NCBI GenBank assembly: GCA_944548615.1
Contig: OX155954.1
Coordinates: forward strand, 3,577,335 to 3,641,334
Length of the DNA stretch: 64,000 bases
Source of the DNA: Micropterix aruncella
Lineage: Eukaryota; Arthropoda; Insecta; Lepidoptera; Micropterigidae
Direction: 5' to 3'
Below are positions 38,286 through 49,810 of the stretch, piece after piece. The first letter of the stretch is position 1. Each line of letters begins with the position of its first letter. The notes under the pieces were generated by a model. That model was given only the letters and a program-made list of their open reading frames with translations. It did not search any database and was not told where the DNA came from. The position numbers and the translations under genes were made by a program.

Positions 38286-38760
38286 ATCTACTACTTCTTC
38301 TTCTTAAAGTGCCATCTACTATCGTAGGTCGGCGCTCATTATGGCCACTTGGGCCCGTGATGTTGCGGCGCGGAACAACTCGGTGGTGTGCTTGAGTTGA
38401 ACCATTCTACGAGGTTTTGTAGCCAGTGGGTTCTTCTTCGACCAGGTCTTCAGCGGTCTTTAGTCGTCACTTGCAGGATTAATTGGAGAAGGTGGTATTT
38501 GCTACCGCGCATTATGTGGCCCATGTAATTTTTTCTCTTATTGTAATATTGTAATTTCCTTCTCTTCAGTAATAACAATTAAAATCCTTTGTGCATTCTT
38601 TGCAGCACATTTTAATTTGTAACTATTCGTCCAAGATATTTTCAGTATTCTCCTGTAAATCCATATTTCGAAAGCTTCTAACCTTTTACACGAAGTTTGG
38701 GTTAGGGTCCACGCTTCTACTCGTACACGAGGACTGAAAATATGTAACACGCACCAGGCG
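38286..38760 (-). pseudogene. LINE 3'-end fragment (RT C-terminus remnant)
   Basis: Minus-strand translation gives VEAWTLTQTSCKRLEAFEIW followed by IYRRILKISWTNS. This is the common C-terminal signature of insect RTE/CR1-type LINE ORFs (usual form WTLxKxxxxRLEAFExWxYRRxLKISW). Downstream the reading frame is broken. The 3' side still holds text resembling the family's end (MSADLR followed by a Thr/Lys-rich tail) near 38330, and a CTTCTTCTTCTT tract that may be the tail. No intact ORF remains. Confidence 0.65.
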
Positions 38761-39759
38761 GCATCTAGTGGAGAGTTTGAGACTACGGTTGCAGAAGAGG
38801 TGGCTTATTTATGTTTAAAAAAATCAAAAAGTCAAAGAAGAAAGAAAAAACCAAATAAAAACAAGGTTCCTAAATCATATCAAAAAAATAATTAATAAAT
38901 TATAAATAAAATAAATGTGATAATATTAAAGGAGAGCTTCAGTTTGAAACCGCGTACTAATTTACAGGTTGTCTGAAACTACATGTTTTCAATGTAGTTC
39001 TGAAGACAAGACAGACAACTGAAGAGACGTTGTATTTTACACTACGTATATAATTAGGAGGATGAAGAGGAAAGGCGAGGAATCTCATTACCGGCAACTA
39101 CTGTACAGTGAGTGGAGTGACTAAGCGTTATATCTCTAGCGGTGTTTACGTGAGCTGCTGCACGGACGCGGGGGCAAAGAGAACAAACGGTGGGGTAGAC
39201 GATTTAAAATAGAATACGAGAGGAAATGGAGCGAGCGAGGCAGATGAAAAACCTTCATGAATGAGAAACATTACAATGAACGTCAGTAGTCAGCGGGCAT
39301 TAACATCGAAATAGATAAGAAGTATTTAAATGCGAATTTTCTGTCATAGTACCCAAAAGAGCAAAAAAGTTGATTTACACCGATGGCGCTGATAATGCAG
39401 TAAAATAAATTAAATTTTGTAGGCAGCCGATGAAACTGCGCGATTTTAGGTTTCTTTCAAATGAGCCGAATATAAAAATAAGCCTTTATATACATACATT
39501 ATAACTGATTATGCTAGATGCACTGCGGTTGATAGTACCTTGACATTAAAAAAATAAGTGGGTAGTATTATTGATAATATAGATAGGCGGCGTTGATTTA
39601 AAAAAATTGTGGTCTGCGGTGCTCTCTACTTTACTACTATTTACATTTAAGCCTCTAGTGTTAATGTTACAATGTACTGCAGTGAAAAAATGTGGTTTAA
39701 ATAAATAAATAAATAGTATTAGATTAATGAATGTCGTACTACAATTTGACATCTAGGAT
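38761..39759. other. No gene seen
   Basis: It begins with GGCGGCATCTAGTGGAGAG, an inverted CTCF-like core. The remainder is AT-rich. Confidence 0.45.
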
Positions 39760-39895
39760 TTTACTATGATACGCAGCGTGTAGATTATGTTCAATATGAC
39801 GAATTTCGTGGTATAACAGTATGGCGGCGCACTGTAGATGGCGCTCTTAACACTCCTATACTGTCAACACTATATCTTCTAGTGTAACACTATAT

Positions 39896-40597
39896 CTTCT
39901 ATCTTCTGTTCGAACACTTATAACTCGAGAACGGTTGGACCTATTTTCATGGTTTATGATTTGTTGTATTTGTCTCCGTCCCGAATAACAGCATAAATAT
40001 TAAAAACGAAAATTGGAAAATTGACGAAAAAAAAAACATTTTCCCATACAAAATGTAGATCCGTGTTTTTCTCATGGCCAGTTGTAAGTGGCATGTTCAC
40101 GTGTCGGTTAATCATCCGCTTTATTTGTTCTTGCGCCAGATAAAAAAAAACAAAAAAATGACGTATATCACAAGGTTCTCACGGGTTGTGACGTAGCTGG
40201 ACGTAGGATTGTACTGTCCAAAGTCTTCTACGTTCACTGCAGGGCGACAGAACGACTAATCGTTAAAACGTCCTGTGGTGACGGGCTCGCCCGTTGTAGT
40301 CGACACCGCAAGATATATCACAAGGTGCTTCATTGAAGAGAATTAAACCGAGTGCACCCCATGCTGCACAATATGTAAATAGTTTAATTCAATCATGTCT
40401 TGCTGTCACGCGATTGATATACTTAACTTTTATACTTTTATATTTCTTTTTGTGTTATCATCTTAATAAAGTAGTGAACTTAGTATTTATTTTGTATTCA
40501 TTGTATTACTTTCATAAAATCATAAATTAAGTTCAGCTAATCTGTAACACGACATTCATTGACTGTTAGGCGGTACGAAGTTCGTCGGGTCAGCTAG
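39896..40597 (+). mobile_element. Non-autonomous Helitron, copy 2
   Basis: The 3' end, GCGGTACGAAGTTCGTCGG followed by TCAGCTAG and then T, is a Helitron-type terminus with an ACGAA/TTCGT hairpin. The 5' side carries the CTCGAGAACGGTTGGACC segment usual near the start of this group. The exact 5' base is uncertain, because TCTTCT repeats there. The element sits inside the 330-bp repeat family that resumes at about 40600. No transposase is encoded. Confidence 0.7.
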
Positions 40598-41040
40598 TAT
40601 AATAATATAATAACAAACGATTTTTTAAATCATAGCTCTTATTATTTTAATATAATTTAAATAAAGATGTCAATTTGTAATTCGATACGCAGGTTTCAAT
40701 ACGTAATAATTACGCAATTTAAAGTTCAGATCTAATAGATGGCATTATATATTCCCGTATTATTTCTGTGATCTAATCAGCCTATATAAACGCTATAGAT
40801 GACATTAATCATTGAATGTTTAATAGTTATCATTGGTTACATTATTAAGTTTCTATAATCAATCAATCCTTTATAAAAAAACATATATTCAGTATGGCGA
40901 TGGCGCTTCAAATACGCCTATACGGTATTAAAAATATTAATATAATAACAAACGAATGCTGAAATCATGGGTTTTATTATTTTAATATTAATTATATAAA
41001 GTTGACAAATTTTAATTTGGTGTACAGTTTTCTGTACTAT
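40598..41040. repeat. 330-bp family, copy 2, with start of a second tandem unit
   Basis: The unit 40605-40930 is followed at 40935 by a second ATATAATAACAAACGA, TAAAT/GAAATCATRG, TATTATTTTAATATNA block. The family can therefore be tandem. A Helitron (39896-40597) lies at its left border, with related text (39760-39890, GTAGATGGCGCTC) beyond it. Confidence 0.65.
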
Positions 41041-41419
41041 GAAAGAAAATTCTTATGAAAACAAAAATATTTAGTGAAAATATAGCATTTTGAATCATTT
41101 TAAGTGCCTTGAGGGTTAGGAACTGAAACAGACAGCGTGTTAAAGCGCCTGAAAAGTGTGCCTTTCAGTGCCGCAGTAAAAATAAGTGGAGAATCGTGTA
41201 GTTCTGCGAGATTTCTGACGATATTAAATTTTAAATGACTTGAGAATGGCAATTATAAATTAAGGACTAAGCAGCGATGTCGCCGGCAATGCGGTCGCGT
41301 AGAATCATCATTAATCCATAATGATGCTCCATTTCTGGGAGTTATGAAATCAAAATCTGATTTCTCTGTGCGTGTGACTATGCGTCATATGCACCGTGCG
41401 TGTGACTATTTAGGGAGAT

Positions 41420-41525
41420 AATGGGCCCAGTTCAGTTGAGCCATTATTACCCATGTGTTAGGGTCGGCCCAACTCACGGGTCAGCAGCTATCCGGTAGCC
41501 TCCTAGTAGAAGTACGACACATCTT
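41420..41525 (+). repeat. Dispersed repeat family D, copy 2
   Basis: AATGGGCCCAGTTCAGT, AGGGTCGGCCCAACTC, CTATCCGGTAGCCTCCTAG, AGAAGTACGA. It lies immediately upstream of the 5S-like sequence. Confidence 0.5.
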
Positions 41526-41539
41526 CCTGGTGAGCATTT

Positions 41540-41654
41540 GTAGCACCACGCAGACACTCGGGCGGCCACCCATTCAAGTATTGACCGCGACCAACGCTGT
41601 TTAACTTCGGTTACAACGACGAGAACCGGTGTCAATGTTAGCTATGGACGCTAC
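41540..41654 (-). pseudogene. 5S rRNA-like sequence (pseudogene or SINE3-type head)
   Basis: About 115 bp align along the whole length of a reversed 5S rRNA gene. GGCGGCCACCCATTCAAGTA corresponds to the box C region, GACCGCG..CAACGCTGTTTAAC to box A, and GAGAACCGGTGT and TATGGACGCTAC to the 5' part. Several changes (for example CACCCATTC for CACCCATCC) indicate a decayed copy. It is a single copy embedded in repeats, not in a 5S cluster. Confidence 0.75.
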
Positions 41655-41774
41655 TCTCTCTACTAAAGTGCTTAATATATCGCTTCGGAACCCTTCTAGC
41701 TGCTGGCCTAGCTAGTAACTAGGCGAGCTAAAAAAATAGCGACTTTTAGCATTTCACGACCTTAGCAGCGCAAA

Positions 41775-41895
41775 AGTGAAGTCAATAGAGAACGCCAAAG
41801 TTATAAATTCGCCCTGCAGAACCTACAATAAGCGAACGACAAGGCCATCCAGATCAAATACTTTTGGAGAGACGTGTTCTAACCTGGCCCGGACA
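41775..41895 (+). repeat. Dispersed repeat family C, copy 2
   Basis: This is similar to 7930-8010 (CGAACGACAAGGCCATCCAG, GACGTGTTCTAACCTGGCCC). It lies just after the 5S-like sequence. Confidence 0.5.
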
Positions 41896-42555
41896 GGTAA
41901 GATTTGGCGCCTATTGTGTTTATTATTATTATCTGTTTTTTTCTGTTTTCATGTGATGCCGTTTTTACTTTCTGGCTGTGATACTGGACTTCATTGGTTT
42001 TTAATTTACGGTGGGACATTAGTTTAACCGTTGATTCTAGCTAGCATTCTTAGCTTCCAAAATATTAAGGCTTATGTTAGTGACCCGAATTCATTGCTCC
42101 CAGGTGTATATTGTCAGTTTTTAGGTAAGTACTTAAACAGTGCATCAACGGCTTTTTTCCTTGTCACTAAGAATTGATTTTTCCTTGTAAAAAAATATTC
42201 TCACTCATGCGGGTTGTCCTTTATATGAAACAGTACTTTATAGGAAACAATCATATCGGTCATCAAACGTTCGGTCAAGTAAATTGTCGATCCAAACGGA
42301 GTAAATTTAAATCTGAAATGTGTATGTGCGATGATGTCAAAGGCTATTCATAAATAGACTTTAATTACGCGGTGAGCGAGGAAGTATGAGAGGTGGGGTC
42401 GCACTAATCCCGACATTAATTCGATCTCGGACAAAGAGATCCAATTAGAATTGGGATCGCAATCAAACCGCGGCGCGCTTCACAATTCGCACTTATTTTG
42501 AATGATGTTTATTGGCGGAACGGCAGATTCGGGGTGCGGTCAGAACGGACGGAGA

Positions 42556-42593
42556 CTTAGAGTATAAATAAGCAAGCTATATTTATACTCTAA
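42556..42593. mobile_element. 38-bp hairpin insertion with 9-bp flanking duplication
   Basis: The perfect 14-bp stem TTAGAGTATAAATA / TATTTATACTCTAA has a 9-nt loop. GGACGGAGA occurs directly before (42547-42555) and after (42594-42602). The second copy of the local duplication (43259) lacks the hairpin. Confidence 0.6.
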
Positions 42594-42597
42594 GGAC

Positions 42598-43461
42598 GGA
42601 GAGCTCCGCGCGCAATTTGCGCGTACTCAAAAATTTAATTATCGCCTCTTCCGCGGTGACAAGGGTTCATCCAGATCATCGAGCAATTCTCTTTTAAGGG
42701 TCAGCTTCAGAGACGGCGCGGCCGCTAAAAACATCCATGGGATCTCTTTGCTAAGCCGCCTATAATGTTTTTGGGGGTTTTAATTTTCATCATTGAGGAA
42801 TAAAAGGTAATAGGCCAAGAGGCAGCGACAAAAAGTGTAAGAGTTTTTTAAAAGCTGATACTTTCGGATCAGACAGTATTTTGACCATATAAAACTGGGG
42901 TAGAGTCAGCAGGCCAGACTCCCGGACACCTGGCGCTGGCGTATTATGGTTACAATCTCAAATCAATTGTTATAGCCTCAAGGGAATTGTTATAGTACCC
43001 CCAAAGCAGTCTGACCATTTCTTTTGAGTTATTTATTGCATCCACTGTCTACTGATGAATTTTCAGCTTGCCAAAACACTTTGGGAGTACTAATTAAAAT
43101 TACACCTTTCCTAGTAAGCCAGTGACAGGTGTCCCGGAGTCTGGCCTGCTGACTCTACCCCGGTCTATGGTCACGCTGACTGTCAAAATACTGTCTGATC
43201 TGAAAGTATCAGCTTTTACAAAACTTGCACTTTTTCGTCGCTGGCTCCCCAACTAGATGGAGAGCTCCGCGCGCAATTTGCGCGTACTCAAAAATTAAAT
43301 TATCGCCTCTTCCGCGGTGACAAGGGTTCATCCAGATCATCGAACAATTCTCTTTTATGAGTCATCTTCAGAGACGGCGCGGCTGCTGAAAACATCAATT
43401 GGCCCAAACCTCATTCCTAAACCGCCTATTATGTTTTTAGGAATTTTAATTTTCATCATTA
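42598..43461 (+). repeat. Direct 200-bp repeats flanking a MITE
   Basis: 42598-42795 and 43259-43461 share GGAGAGCTCCGCGCGCAATT, TCGCCTCTTCCGCGGTGACA, and GGTTCATCCAGATCATCGA. The offset is 661 bp. They look like a local duplication of unique, GC-balanced sequence, with the MITE only between the copies. Confidence 0.75.
42823..43243. mobile_element. Foldback MITE with CAGCGAC ends (421 bp)
   Basis: Arms of about 120 bp are inverted. They share CAGCGAC, AAAAGCTGATACTTTC, ATCAGACAGTATTTTGAC, and GGGTAGAGTCAGCAGGCCAG. CAG..-type ends suggest hAT, but I find no clear 8-bp target duplication. It lies between two direct copies of a 200-bp segment. Confidence 0.65.
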
Positions 43462-45357
43462 AAGATTTTTTTAAATTTCTTAATTTGTTTATTCAGTTAT
43501 TACTAATATTACAGAAAAACCAATGCATTGATAAGTAAAATTAACACTTAAGGAGTCGCCAATGGGTCCAACGGACCCAGTCCTTCGTATTTTGCTTAAC
43601 AACTTTTTAAGTTCGACGTTTGCAACGTTGTCTCTCTTAGTAACTTTCAACGATAGTGTAGCACAGCAAATGACGACATTGGTCGTTAGTTAGCGCACCG
43701 CGCTTGAGCGCTACGAACATAAAAAGTGTGTATGGGTCCGAGGTGTGTATGGATACGATTAACCTAAATGTTGTCATAAAACTATGGATACGTTTCGTAT
43801 ATTTTTGTAATGGCTTTTGTTTAAGTAAAAACAATAAAAGATAGAGTATTTGATTTAATGATTGCAATGCTGAAAGTACGCGAATGTCATTGAAAGTACG
43901 CGAATGTCTGCGCAGTTCTTTCGTAGCTGCACTACCGAATAAAAAAAGAAGTTTTGAACTTTGTAGGTTAAAAATAATTCCTCGGAAAACTCTTCATTAA
44001 TTTAAATTCCTCGAAAAAATATCTAATTAGAACAGTCAATTTTGAGCAGTGCGCCGGTGCTAGTCCATAATAGTCGGAAAGAAGCATAATTATAAATCAT
44101 CATAATTAAAACTAACGAAGGTAAATTTTTTCATTATATAGTTTTGATGTCTTTGAGACGCGCTCTTAAATGAACTAAATTCCAAAGAAACTCCGATATT
44201 AAAAGTGATGGTCCACATTCCATCACAATACCGGGGATTTTAAAACCAAATAACAAACTGGTCAACCAAAAACCGGCGACACACTTTGTAGAAAGTTTTA
44301 GCGGTTTATTTACGGTCAATTGCTTATCGATGCTGAAAGTAAATATGTCTTGCCCAGCGCGGAAAAGAGTGTATTTATATAAAGATCACAATAATGAACT
44401 TTATTACCTAAGTTTTTTCTTTATTAAGGGTCTATTTCTAAGGCCTAATGGGATGGGGTTTCTGTAACTTTTTACTTAAAACTTTGTTTACAAAGAAAAT
44501 ATACGTTAAAAATGCTGAAAAAATTAATGAAATGATAAAAGTGGCTTTATGATCAGTGAAGTCGTTACGACGAAAAAACTATTAGTCACTAATAAATTGT
44601 GTGAATATTGTTGAATTCACAGATTAAAACGAGCACTCGAGATTTGGCCAATATATAGATTGAAATTGTATCAAAAATAATTATTCGGGGTCAAAGAATA
44701 TGTATTTTTTTCCTATAATTTTTTTTGGAAACTCTAAAACATTACAGAATTTTCGTCCCCAATCGATCAAGACTTTTAAAAAAAACAGGGTTATACACTT
44801 CTCAAGAGTTTTATGTTCCTCAACCTCGAAAAATTAAAGGGTTACGGGGAAAAAGTTCAAGCCCATTTTTTTGTTAAAATGAGATACTAATTCAACTTGT
44901 GTCTTGTTCATAAACGAATCGAAGCATGGATCGATTTTCGAAAGACATATCATATTTTGCTCTCAAACGAAGAGAGAAGAAAACGTGTGAAGGTGAAGGT
45001 GGACCTTGATCATTCTTTCCTGTCAGGTCAGGTGGGGTACCTCGATGACCAACGGTTTGATTCTGAGGAGGAACTGTGATGGTAGATAATGATATTTAAA
45101 GACCAATGACTTTTCCACGTTTTCGCTTTTTTCTGAGGTTAAAATAATTTAAGTAAAATGTATTTAAATATCCTGAATATTTTATCATTCTTATAGTTTA
45201 CGCCTATTTCTGAGGTGTCATTTAAGTAAAATGTATTTTTTCTTTAGAAACTCCAATATATTTTTTTAAACAGAAACCCTTGGTAAAATGTTATTTTTAA
45301 GTGAGGTAATTTGAAAAATGGAATTACTAAATATTTGAAAAAGATGATATTGATCAT
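43462..45357. other. No gene seen
   Basis: A short palindrome GGGTCCAACGGACCC is at about 43564. AT-rich text with unsupported ORFs follows. Confidence 0.5.
43880..43918 (+). repeat. 20-bp tandem duplication
   Basis: GAAAGTACGCGAATGTC occurs twice in a row. Confidence 0.75.
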
Positions 45358-45371
45358 CCCCCCCCCCCCCC
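45358..45371 (+). repeat. 14-base C run
   Basis: Homopolymer. It shifts any frame crossing it. Confidence 0.85.
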
Positions 45372-45576
45372 TTAACCCTTGAATTATTTGTCCGGAAATT
45401 TTTGTTAGGTTTTGAATTTTCTTTTAATTCTGGAAATGTTACCAACTTCGACAGTTTTTTTAATGCGAATAGTTTTATTGACATCATGACTATCATCAAT
45501 CATAAAGCCATTCTTACTGTTTCTTAAAGGTATATATTTTTTCCCAGAATATTAGAACGAATATTGTTTGTTTGTT

Positions 45577-45840
45577 TGTCTGTTTATACTTTTTATTGTG
45601 AAAATGTCACATTGTCATGTGACAATCTCTTACAACCAACCCTACTATGACGTGTGTGTGCGTGTAACCCTAATATGTATGTGTGCGTGTAACATGCCTG
45701 TAAGTGTGTGTCTCGTTATTGCATTCGATCGACAGCATTGAAAATGCAATTCCGTTAATTTGATCCCAACGGAAAATGGTGACCCAGCCGGGAATCGAAC
45801 CCGGGACCTATATTGTCTATGTAAACAGTGCTTTTAGTAA
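45577..45840 (-). mobile_element. tRNA-derived SINE, copy 2
   Basis: The minus strand has a near-perfect B box (GGGTTCGATTCCCGG). It is followed by CCATTTTCCGTTGGGATCAA, GCAATTCC-type body, ACACACACTTACAGGC, a CA/TG-rich middle and the end GACATTTTCACAATAAAAAG. The RNA polymerase III B box is intact, so this is not a free-standing tRNA gene. The head lacks a foldable tRNA. Confidence 0.8.
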
Positions 45841-46730
45841 AAATGGCCTCAGAGATCGGCCCCTTTAGTTGAAAATTTCCACATACATACATTTCAATTG
45901 TTAGTATTTAATTTAGGACACATTTTATCCGAGATGGTTTCCTCTTTCCCGAAGTTAGATATCCTGCATAAAATTGTCTAAAAAATCATTTTGTACTAAA
46001 GTTTGAAAATGACTAGGTCTGAAGTTTGTAGTTTATATTATATCGCTTCATGATTCGCCGTATTGGAATTTCAGCGCTTTGAATCACCGTCTCAAATTCG
46101 TTCGATTTCCTGAAATTCCCGATTCTATAATCGTATTCACCAACATGTGCCACATGTGCTCGATATCTGCGAAACGTCTGTCTGATATCGGGGCGTAAGC
46201 GAAACAGCTCCCGGAATAATATGCGAACAAGTGAGACCGTGGAACAAACAGAGCGCGGCTTGATCGCCCATTCAAATGGCTAGGCTGGGGCTGCGGACGG
46301 CTCAGGGGAGCATTTTACGATGGCCCAGCAGCGACCACATCAAACGTGCCTTTGAACCGCGGGTGATAAATCCGTAGCGGTGAGCGTAATAACGTCTGGA
46401 ACGTCCCACAGTCTGGTCTATGTCTATTGACAAGTGCCACTGCAGGAGCGGCGTTAAGAGCTGTGGGAATATACCGAATGCCAGAGCGCGCTCGAATAAA
46501 CAATCAGCGCCTAAAATAAAATAAAACGAACGGACGAGCTAGAATGCGTGCGCTGAAAGTTGAAAAAAAACGACTGTGTCACCCCAAGACTTTCCCAGAA
46601 AGTAGCTTAACCTAACCATGATTTCATCTGAATATTAATTTCATTAAATTATGATTGTAAATCCGTAAATTATGATTGTAAAATTTGACATGTTCTTCAG
46701 TATTGTGAAATGCTTTTATGGAATAAATAA

Positions 46731-46752
46731 ATGATGATGATGATGATGATTA
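46731..46752 (+). repeat. (GAT)n microsatellite
   Basis: Seven GAT units after an AAATAAAT run. Confidence 0.85.
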
Positions 46753-46899
46753 ATTAAATCGATGAGCGCCCTCTCTCGGCCGGCAGACGAAGCCGGCTGG
46801 ATCCCGTCGCGATTACCTCGGGCGGCGCGGTTAGTTTCTCGGCTAAACGCCAACATACGACGTTAGTATGTAATTAAAATGTATGGCAGTATTTAAATA

Positions 46900-47290
46900 T
46901 TATTAGTGCAGCTTGTAGGTATATGAGATATTTCAGCCAAAATTTCACAATGTGATTTCTGCCCAACAGTGCATCAAATTTCAAATATCTAAGTCAAATA
47001 TATCGTGACTGATATATGACTAGTGCGATTTAACCACAATCTTTTTAACTCTTGCCATGACTAAATGATGCCTGCATACCAAATTTCAGCTCAATAGGAT
47101 TAAGCGTTTGAGCCCTATGGTGGAGGAATACACACACAGACACCCAGGCAGACTTCAATCTGGAAATGGTCTTAATCGTCTCCGGGGGGTCTCAACACGG
47201 ATATTTTCGTCCTCATCTCGATTTTTTATATTAAAGCCTTCACAATACTTTCCCTCCTAGTTGGTTGGTGACACGGAAAAGTAAAAACTT
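46900..47290 (-). repeat. Dispersed repeat family E, copy 2
   Basis: This is the reverse-complement partner of 29800-30215, with the same block order (CATACCAAATTTCAGCTCAA, GAAATGGTCTTAATCGTCTC, CTCCTAGTTGGTTGG). It is non-coding. Confidence 0.7.
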
Positions 47291-48131
47291 CAAATTAGAT
47301 ATAATAATAATAACAATTTATTTCTATAATAATGCATGATACAGAGCAGTAATAAGTTGGCCGATACCAAAAGATAAAATTGATGGATGGCGCTCTCAGT
47401 TGCATACTACTACGTACTAATTAGCCTTTGTCTCTCCACTGCTTGATATAGGCCTCTCCCTAGGCTCGTCCTTATCCAGTCGCGTCATGCTATCTTTCTC
47501 AAGACAGTCCACCGGGATTAATACATATGTCATGGTTTTTCACCCAGTTTGATATGTGGTTTAGATTCGAATTAATTTCGGAAATAACCACCGTAAGACG
47601 AACTGGTTAGGGCACGAAGATTGGCTTTTAATTAAAAGTCAAATCAATAGCTTTTAATTGAAACTTACCTATTTCGGCTTGTACTCGTAAATTGATCCGA
47701 ATCAATTGCCACTGGATTTTCAAGACCTAGACATTAATTATCGATATTATGACGGTTAAAGTTTCCCAGGAGAGGCTTCATTCATGCCAACGCCGACCGG
47801 AAGAACGACGTAATTAATTTTAACCTCTTAATGTACCATCGGCTGCGGCCGCAAGGCACTAAGCCAGCGCTGCACAACCGACGAATTAGTCACGCTTAAC
47901 TTTGAGAAACTTAGCCGAGCTATCAGGTGAGGCTGAAGGCTCGTAGGTTGAGGTTTACTTTGAAAGTAAATCGTTCTATAACAATATAGCGTTGAGATTA
48001 TGTGACAGGCAAAAGGCACTCCCCGCGATGGTGATATTAGCATTCTTACCAATAATTTTGCTATACTTGTATAATAAACAGATTGGTTTATTTCGCCGTT
48101 TTACCAAGAGGATTGCTTTTTCACTAGTAAA
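47291..48131. other. No gene seen; possible LINE scrap
   Basis: TTTGTCTCTCCACTGCTTGA, TATAGGCCTCTCC (47427-47460) resembles a phrase common in insect LINE-derived repeats. The rest is unassigned. Confidence 0.35.
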
Positions 48132-48276
48132 GGAGAGCAGGTAGGCTTCTTACACGGGGAGCATTCGCTCATATGAGTGACAGTCACGCATACAAACACG
48201 AACACGTCAATGTATTGGAGAGCGTAGATTTCTCCACTGTACGAATACTCCCGTGTACGAAGTCTACCTGCTCTCC
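48132..48276. mobile_element. 145-bp foldback element
   Basis: The 36-bp inverted ends begin GGAGAGCAGGTAG and end CTACCTGCTCTCC. The interior is short and non-coding. The target duplication is not resolved. Confidence 0.6.
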
Positions 48277-48424
48277 CCGTAGTACGTAGGTGACTTCAAC
48301 CATTCTCGGCCCGACCCAGAAGGGAAATTCCATTTTTTATATCTTTCATCCTACTATTCGAAAAGGACGACTTGGTTCGCCTTTAAGTGCGCCCAAAAGT
48401 GGTGTTTTCTATAAGAAACTTTAT

Positions 48425-48457
48425 AAGTGCGCCGCAATTTATCTTTGCGGCGCACTT
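48425..48457. repeat. Perfect 13-bp GC-rich hairpin
   Basis: AAGTGCGCCGCAA, loop TTTATCT, TTGCGGCGCACTT, followed by T residues. It is similar to a terminator hairpin in form, but this is eukaryotic DNA. Confidence 0.6.
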
Positions 48458-48826
48458 TTTGAATTTGGAACATTTTAGTCTTCAGCGCCGAAGAAATCGA
48501 ACGCAAATATTGTTTGAATAAAGACTGGCTGGTACGACGGCCCCTAGTCGCGCCGACGGCTGAATAAGAAAAAACAAATGAAATTAAAAACGCGCGAACG
48601 TCAATAATTGTTTTTGTCGCCCGCGTTTTCGACAATTTTTACGGATTGTAAGAAATTCATCGTTTTGTTTTGAAAAATGAGTTTTTCAAGTGACAGTGAA
48701 AGTATAGATTAAACTCCTGAAAGCATTAGAACTGAGCATACTCATACTCTATGTTTTATTAAATAATAATATTACAATAAAATATGAGGCGCCTTTTATT
48801 TTCTCATAGAGGGTGATGAAAAGTAG

Positions 48827-48979
48827 AGTGTATCACTCGGGCGCAAAATATTTTTCGCTCGGGCGCTTTTTTGAATCCCTCGCTAAGTTCAGGATTCTAC
48901 TAAAGAATCCTTCACTTCGCTCTGGATTCAAATAAGCGCCCTCGCTGTAAAAATATTATTTTGCTTCCTTGTGATACAA
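48827..48979. mobile_element. ~150-bp near-palindrome
   Basis: GTATCAC..GCAAAATA.., GGGCGCTTTTTTGAATCC and AGGATTC on the left are mirrored on the right by GAATCC, GGATTCAAATAAGCGCCC and ..TTTTGCTTCCTTGTGATAC. It abuts the 3' end of the mariner pseudogene at 48970. Confidence 0.65.
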
Positions 48980-49810
48980 TCTCCTATTTCAATATACTCT
49001 GCCTTAACTTCAATACACTTATCACAATTTTTTTTTTATACATATTTATAACTTTGAAAAATATTCTGAAGTTAGACAATCAAAATGATCTAAAACAGCG
49101 CTTTGCAGTTCGCTCTCCGTCTCAAATTTACGCCCCCTGAGGTCCGATTTCAATTTTGGAAAAAGATAATAGACGATGAGGGCAAAGTCTGGGCTCTAGT
49201 GTAGGGTGGGTGGTCTAATTCGTTGAAGCCGCATTCCAAAACAGCAGCTTTTGCGACCGCGGCAGTATGTACCGGTGCATTGTCGTGTAGAAGATTGACA
49301 CCGCGACTTAGCAATCCTCGGCGTTTTCCTTGATATATTGTCGTAATTGGAGTAATAAGGATGCATACTAGTCGCTATTCATCGTAGTATTTAATTTTAG
49401 GAGGTCTATAAGCAGAACCCCTTTACATTCCAACATATCGTGGCCTTACTTCGTGATGTAACGACTTTGTTTTTTTAGGAGCTCCCTCTGCTGGACGACG
49501 CCACTCCATTGACTTCTTTTTTGTTGTAGGATCATAATACAAAGCTATTGTCTCATCTCCTGTTACAATCGATTCAATATTTTTTTCCTGACCGGTACTA
49601 TATAATTCTAAAAACATTTTTTGAACACTTCACGTCACGTCCTTGTTGAAATGCATTGAGGATTTTCGGGATTTATATTGCACTAACTTTTGACATATGA
49701 TGAGTTTCGTGTATGGTCCTAGAGACTGGTTTCCGAAATCTTCGTCATTTCTACAAATTCCTTTAGCTTTAAACTTCGATCACTCAGAACAGTTTGATCG
49801 CTCAGAACAG
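48970..49810 (-). pseudogene. mariner transposase pseudogene
   Basis: Read on the minus strand, the blocks appear in the right order for a mariner DD34D transposase. SKVSA and IPKILN (about 49710-49660) come first. IVTGDET with YYDPTTKKKSMEWRRP (first catalytic Asp) follows, then GVNLLHDNAPVHTA (second Asp) and LDHPPY. A frameshift destroys the usual SPDLAP(S)DY block with the third Asp. KLKSDLRGRKFETESELQSA and DHFDCLTSEYFSK end it. Stops and the frameshift make it dead. The left end abuts or overlaps the palindromic element at 48827-48979. Confidence 0.82.

Noticed and set aside
45780..45812. tRNA gene suggested by GGGTTCGATTCCCGG on the minus strand
   Set aside because: Only the B box is intact and the body matches two other SINE copies; no cloverleaf.
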